This document shows positions 46,280 through 49,663 of a stretch of 49,663 nt of DNA, one piece after another (position 1 is the stretch's first letter; every line of letters starts with the position of its first letter). The notes under the pieces were generated by a model. The model did not search any database and was not told where the DNA came from. It saw only the letters and a list, made by a program, of their open reading frames with translations. The stretch comes from an uncultured Granulosicoccus sp. (lineage in GTDB: Bacteria > Pseudomonadota > Gammaproteobacteria > Granulosicoccales > Granulosicoccaceae), in assembly GCA_937991945.1 (NCBI GenBank), contig CALKLO010000020.1, positions 1 through 49,663 of the forward strand, in the 5' to 3' direction. The translations under genes were made by a program, and so were the position numbers.

Positions 46280-47862
46280 AAGCTACTTTGCTGAAATGGT
46301 TTGGGCAAGCAACATCGAATACCTTATTGGGTGGAATTGCACTTCCGCGAAACAAACCAGGGCTGCCTTCTGACGGCATCATTAGAACCCTGCCTATACC
46401 CAACGTTGTTAGCATTCCGCTACTCAATTACCAACGGGAGATTCTCAGCCCCCTAGTGTCCGTTGGCCAAAAAATCAAAGCCGCTGATGCATTGGCACCC
46501 GGCATTGTTGCTAGCTGCTCAGGTGTCGTAACCGCTATCGCCGATCAAGTCGTGAATCACCCATCGAAGCACTTAGTACCCTGCGTGGTTATTACGACCG
46601 ATAACGCCGTTCTTCAAAACACAGCAGTCTATGCAGAACAAGCTGCTGCAACGTTTGATCGAATTAGCGAATGTGCCGTATACGGCTTGGGTGGAGCTGG
46701 CTTTAAAACAGCAGACAAATTGTCTGACTTTCTCGACCCTGACAGTTCAATCGATACGCTAGTCATCAATGCGGTTGAGTGCGAGCCTTTGATCAGTTGC
46801 GATGAAGCGTTAATGTTGTCCCAAGCCGACGACATCATTAACGCGGTGGTAAGCCTTATTGCATTAACCGGCTGTAACCGGTGCTTGTTTGCGATAGAGA
46901 ACGATAAGACAAACGCGATTGGACTGTTACAAAAAGCGATTGAACAACACACAACGCTCACCAAGCTTGAATTGATATTGCTACCACCGGTATACCCTGC
47001 TGGTGCAGAACGCCCTCTGGTTGAACGATTAACAGGACTGAGCATCCCTGCTGATAGCTACCCCGGTGAATTTGGTATCGTATGCCTTAATGTATCAACA
47101 GCCCTAGCCGTTGAACAAGCCCGAAAAGGCTACCCTATGCTGTCACGGGTTGTCACCATCGCAGGAGATCTTGCCCCTCATCCGACTAATGTACGGGTCG
47201 CGTTTGGGAGTTCGGTGGCTGATGTGCTTAGACTAAGCAACAACAATGTCGATGGTCTCAACGTAACTGTGAGACTCGGTGGACCACTCAGTGGATTTGT
47301 TATTTCAGATCTTTCTATACCGATTACGGCCACAACCAATTGCATCACACTCGAACAATCAAACACCGCGCAGACGCAGCAACCTTGTATAAAATGCAGC
47401 GCCTGCAGCGATGTGTGCCCGGTGGGTTTATTGCCTCAGCAGCTGCATCAATTCTCGTGCAACGAAAATACATCGAAGGCCATACAGTTCGGCCTAACAA
47501 CGTGTATTGAATGTGGGTGCTGCGATCTTGTTTGCCCCTCCAACATTGCCTTAACACAATCGTTCCGTTTCTCTAAAGGCTTATACAAGGATCAACTAAG
47601 AGAGGATGAATTGGCCAGCTTAGCTGAAGCTCGATTTGAACAACGAGAACAACGACAAACACAACGAGACGAAATAAAACGCCTAAAAAGAGAGGCTGCT
47701 CAGTCACGACTATCAACAAGCTCTGACCCGATGGCTGATGCCTTAGCACGAGCAAAATCACGAAGAAGTCAAAAACGGTCGCCACCTAACCACTCCGATG
47801 AGCAAGGCGCAACACCTACACCATCAAATGGGACTACTCCACCCAAGGACGAGCTGACATGA
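46276..47862 (+). CDS. rnfC: Rnf complex subunit C
   Basis: This 528-residue peripheral subunit binds NADH and FMN and two 4Fe-4S clusters. [13 protein letters not shown] is the nucleotide-binding Gly-rich loop, followed by [16 protein letters not shown]. The cluster motifs are [15 protein letters not shown] and [13 protein letters not shown]. The C-terminal tail (after about 430) is charged and helical, rich in Arg, Gln and Glu. It is much shorter than the Ala-rich repeat tail of E. coli RsxC. It overlaps both neighbours by 4 bases. Confidence 0.95.
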   Translation: MKATLLKWFGQATSNTLLGGIALPRNKPGLPSDGIIRTLPIPNVVSIPLLNYQREILSPLVSVGQKIKAADALAPGIVASCSGVVTAIADQVVNHPSKHLVPCVVITTDNAVLQNTAVYAEQAAATFDRISECAVYGLGGAGFKTADKLSDFLDPDSSIDTLVINAVECEPLISCDEALMLSQADDIINAVVSLIALTGCNRCLFAIENDKTNAIGLLQKAIEQHTTLTKLELILLPPVYPAGAERPLVERLTGLSIPADSYPGEFGIVCLNVSTALAVEQARKGYPMLSRVVTIAGDLAPHPTNVRVAFGSSVADVLRLSNNNVDGLNVTVRLGGPLSGFVISDLSIPITATTNCITLEQSNTAQTQQPCIKCSACSDVCPVGLLPQQLHQFSCNENTSKAIQFGLTTCIECGCCDLVCPSNIALTQSFRFSKGLYKDQLREDELASLAEARFEQREQRQTQRDEIKRLKREAAQSRLSTSSDPMADALARAKSRRSQKRSPPNHSDEQGATPTPSNGTTPPKDELT

Positions 47863-48953
47863 CTCAGCCGATAACATTGCCTTCTTTAAAGAAGCGCTCT
47901 GTGCGTTCAACCATGATGCACGTCATGCTAGCACTCGTGCCTGGCACCATTTTGTATGCAGTGCTTATCGATGCACACATCATTATTAATCTATTTATTG
48001 CGAGCGTTATTGCAATGGCCTGCGAGGCTACCTGCCTAGCCCTGCGCAAACGTTCTGTACTGCGGGGGTTGGGCGATGGAAGCACGCTACTGGCCGTTTG
48101 GTTGCTTGTGCTTTGTATTCCACCCTCACTCCCTACATGGCAATTAGGGATAGGCGCTATTGTATTAGTCACGCTAGGAAAACACGTGTTTGGCGGATTA
48201 GGGCAAAACCCTTTCAACCCTGCCATGGTTGCTTATGCGTTTTTAATCATCTCATTTCCTGTGAGCATGACTGCATGGAATCTAACCACGCTCACTCTCG
48301 ATGGGCACAATCCTAGCTCGTCAGTACACGTTACTGATGCTGCGGACAAAGCTTATGCGCCTTGGGATGGTGTCTCAGGGGCCACGGTGCTCGATCAGTT
48401 CCGTCAAACAAAACGTGTGGCAATAGCGGCTATGAGCAAAGACGATACGGCTAGAGCGCCAATCATAGATGGCCGCTCTGAACGTTTATCCGTCAGTGAT
48501 ATACAAAATAACGTTTCCCGACAGATAGTGCATTCACCCTGGTCATGGCTAGCGCTTGCTTGGACGTTGGGCGGTATCTATTTACTGACGTTGCGCATCA
48601 TAAGCTGGCATATTCCTGCATCTGTTTTAATCAGTGTTAGCTCAGCCTATTTCATCGCTAACGCATTAAGCATAGGCATTGTTTTGCCAATCGGCGCGGC
48701 ATTGTTGTCTGGCGGCATATTACTAGGCGCTTTTTTCATAGCGACTGACCCTATAAGTTCTGCAGTCAGCCGACAAGGACAACTTATATACGGTTGTGGC
48801 ATCGGGCTCTTGACGTTCATCATTCGAGAATACAGTGTCTATCCTGAAGGGTTCGCTTTTGCTGTTTTGCTCATGAATATGTGCGTGCCACTTATTGATC
48901 ATGCATCCACTGGCAAGCAAGGCGCTGTTATCAAACGTGCACAAAAATCATGA
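47859..48953 (+). CDS. rnfD: Rnf complex subunit D
   Basis: This 364-residue membrane subunit has about nine helices. The Thr for covalent FMN attachment is in GVSGATVLDQFR (about Thr176, matching Thr187 of E. coli RsxD). The segment GLGQNPFNPAMVAYAF is diagnostic. It overlaps rnfC and rnfG by 4 bases each. Confidence 0.94.
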   Translation: MTQPITLPSLKKRSVRSTMMHVMLALVPGTILYAVLIDAHIIINLFIASVIAMACEATCLALRKRSVLRGLGDGSTLLAVWLLVLCIPPSLPTWQLGIGAIVLVTLGKHVFGGLGQNPFNPAMVAYAFLIISFPVSMTAWNLTTLTLDGHNPSSSVHVTDAADKAYAPWDGVSGATVLDQFRQTKRVAIAAMSKDDTARAPIIDGRSERLSVSDIQNNVSRQIVHSPWSWLALAWTLGGIYLLTLRIISWHIPASVLISVSSAYFIANALSIGIVLPIGAALLSGGILLGAFFIATDPISSAVSRQGQLIYGCGIGLLTFIIREYSVYPEGFAFAVLLMNMCVPLIDHASTGKQGAVIKRAQKS

Positions 48954-49564
48954 ACAGCATTCAACGCGCCAGCTTAGTGTTGGCTTCTGGCGTGCTCATA
49001 GCCGTTGTGTCGTTGATGGCTGTTAGTCAATTAACTCAGAGCCGAATTGCCGACAACGTACAACGCATAAACACTGAATCGTTAAACGCCATCCTACCGA
49101 CAGGCCCTTACGACAACCATCCACTCGAACTAGCTCATTGGGTCACAGCCACTGCACTGGCTCCCAATCAAGCAGTGAAAATATACCCCATTTACAAAAA
49201 CAGAAAACCGTATGCAGCAGCTATCACCGTCGTAGCCCCTGACGGATACAACGGTGCAATACAATTGCTATTAGGCATCACTGAAAACGGCACCGTCTCT
49301 GGTATAAGAGTAATCACTCACAAAGAAACACCTGGCTTAGGCGATGACATTGAAATCAAACGATCCACTTGGATAAACGATTTTACGAGTAAATCACTTG
49401 CCAACACTCAGACCTCCCTTTGGGACGTGAAGAAAGAAGGCGGCTCCTTTGATGCCTTTACTGGTGCCACCATTACGCCTCGATCAGTCATTCACGCCAT
49501 ACAGCGTGCACTAACATGGTATAGCCAACATTCAGATCAGGTGTTTATTCATGAGCACGAATAA
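48950..49564 (+). CDS. rnfG: Rnf complex subunit G
   Basis: This 204-residue protein has one N-terminal helix (about 8-27) and a periplasmic FMN-binding domain. FMN would be joined to Thr174 in DAFTGATITP, the same residue number as in E. coli RsxG. THKETPGLGDDIE is also characteristic. The last 14 bases overlap the start of rnfE. Confidence 0.95.
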   Translation: MNSIQRASLVLASGVLIAVVSLMAVSQLTQSRIADNVQRINTESLNAILPTGPYDNHPLELAHWVTATALAPNQAVKIYPIYKNRKPYAAAITVVAPDGYNGAIQLLLGITENGTVSGIRVITHKETPGLGDDIEIKRSTWINDFTSKSLANTQTSLWDVKKEGGSFDAFTGATITPRSVIHAIQRALTWYSQHSDQVFIHEHE

Positions 49565-49663
49565 ACAAACCAACACAACAGCTTCTTCACACTTGTGGCA
49601 AGCAGGTTTATGGGATGAAAATCCAGCGTTAGTAAAATTATTGGGTCTTTGTCCACTGCTAGC
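49551..49663 (+). CDS. rnfE: Rnf complex subunit E (partial, runs off the window)
   Basis: An ATG overlapping the end of rnfG opens a frame that stays open to the window edge (37 complete codons). Its protein contains LWDENPALVKLLGLCPLLA, the N-terminal signature of RnfE/RsxE. The remaining part of the membrane subunit lies outside the window, where nth often follows. Confidence 0.9.
   Translation, partial: MSTNKQTNTTASSHLWQAGLWDENPALVKLLGLCPLL

Overview
This 49.7 kb window is chromosomal DNA from a gammaproteobacterium, probably a free-living marine or aquatic one outside the Enterobacterales. Three things point that way: the gene families (RnfABCDG, HemJ, RluE, C+ type L31, LpoB), the gene order (dcd-apbC | metG-rnfABCDG; rplU-rpmA-obgE-proB | rpsT | murJ-ribF-ileS-lspA-ispH), and the moderate GC content. 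I cannot name a genus. I saw no transposase, integrase, tRNA, rRNA or CRISPR array.

Layout. (1) 1-5.3 kb is loosely packed: a ChaC-like cyclotransferase, three small membrane proteins of unknown function, an LpoB-like lipoprotein with a COG3014-type lipoprotein, and then a short transcript-like segment (about 4.9-5.11 kb) that encodes an uncharged 17-residue peptide behind an exceptionally strong ribosome binding site. (2) 5.2-10.1 kb holds a VC0807-family membrane protein, a DegP/MucD-type periplasmic protease, and a divergent OmpR-type two-component pair. (3) 10.1-15.0 kb on the minus strand is a probable operon, yicC-gmd-fcl-manC-orf, that makes GDP-mannose and GDP-L-fucose. (4) 15.2-21.2 kb holds rph-rdgB-hemW, a DUF4124-like protein, rpmE, and a coupled secreted nuclease / 5'-3' exonuclease / rluE cluster. 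(5) 21.3-24.0 kb holds an adamalysin-like secreted metalloprotease with a GlyGly-CTERM-like tail, and ispB. (6) 24.4-35.6 kb is a housekeeping block for ribosome, cell wall, isoprenoid and lipoprotein processing. (7) 35.6-40.7 kb is an accessory stretch: an HDOD protein, an Ig-like (Big_1) lipoprotein paired with a small outer-membrane barrel, a relic of a sigma-factor region 4, and a thioredoxin-like lipoprotein beside hemJ. (8) 40.7-49.7 kb holds rppH, dcd, apbC, metG and the Rnf electron-transport operon, which runs off the right edge inside rnfE.

The parts most worth following up are the tiny ORF/terminator unit at 4967-5113, the decayed sigma-factor fragment at 39441-39563, the barrel plus Ig-lipoprotein pair at 37.0-39.4 kb, and the rpmE terminator that lies inside the signal-peptide coding region of the next gene. 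I did not find a clearly new multi-gene defence or biosynthetic system. Start sites were adjusted from the longest open frame where family alignment or a ribosome binding site favoured a different start. All similarity statements rest on motif recognition, not on searches.
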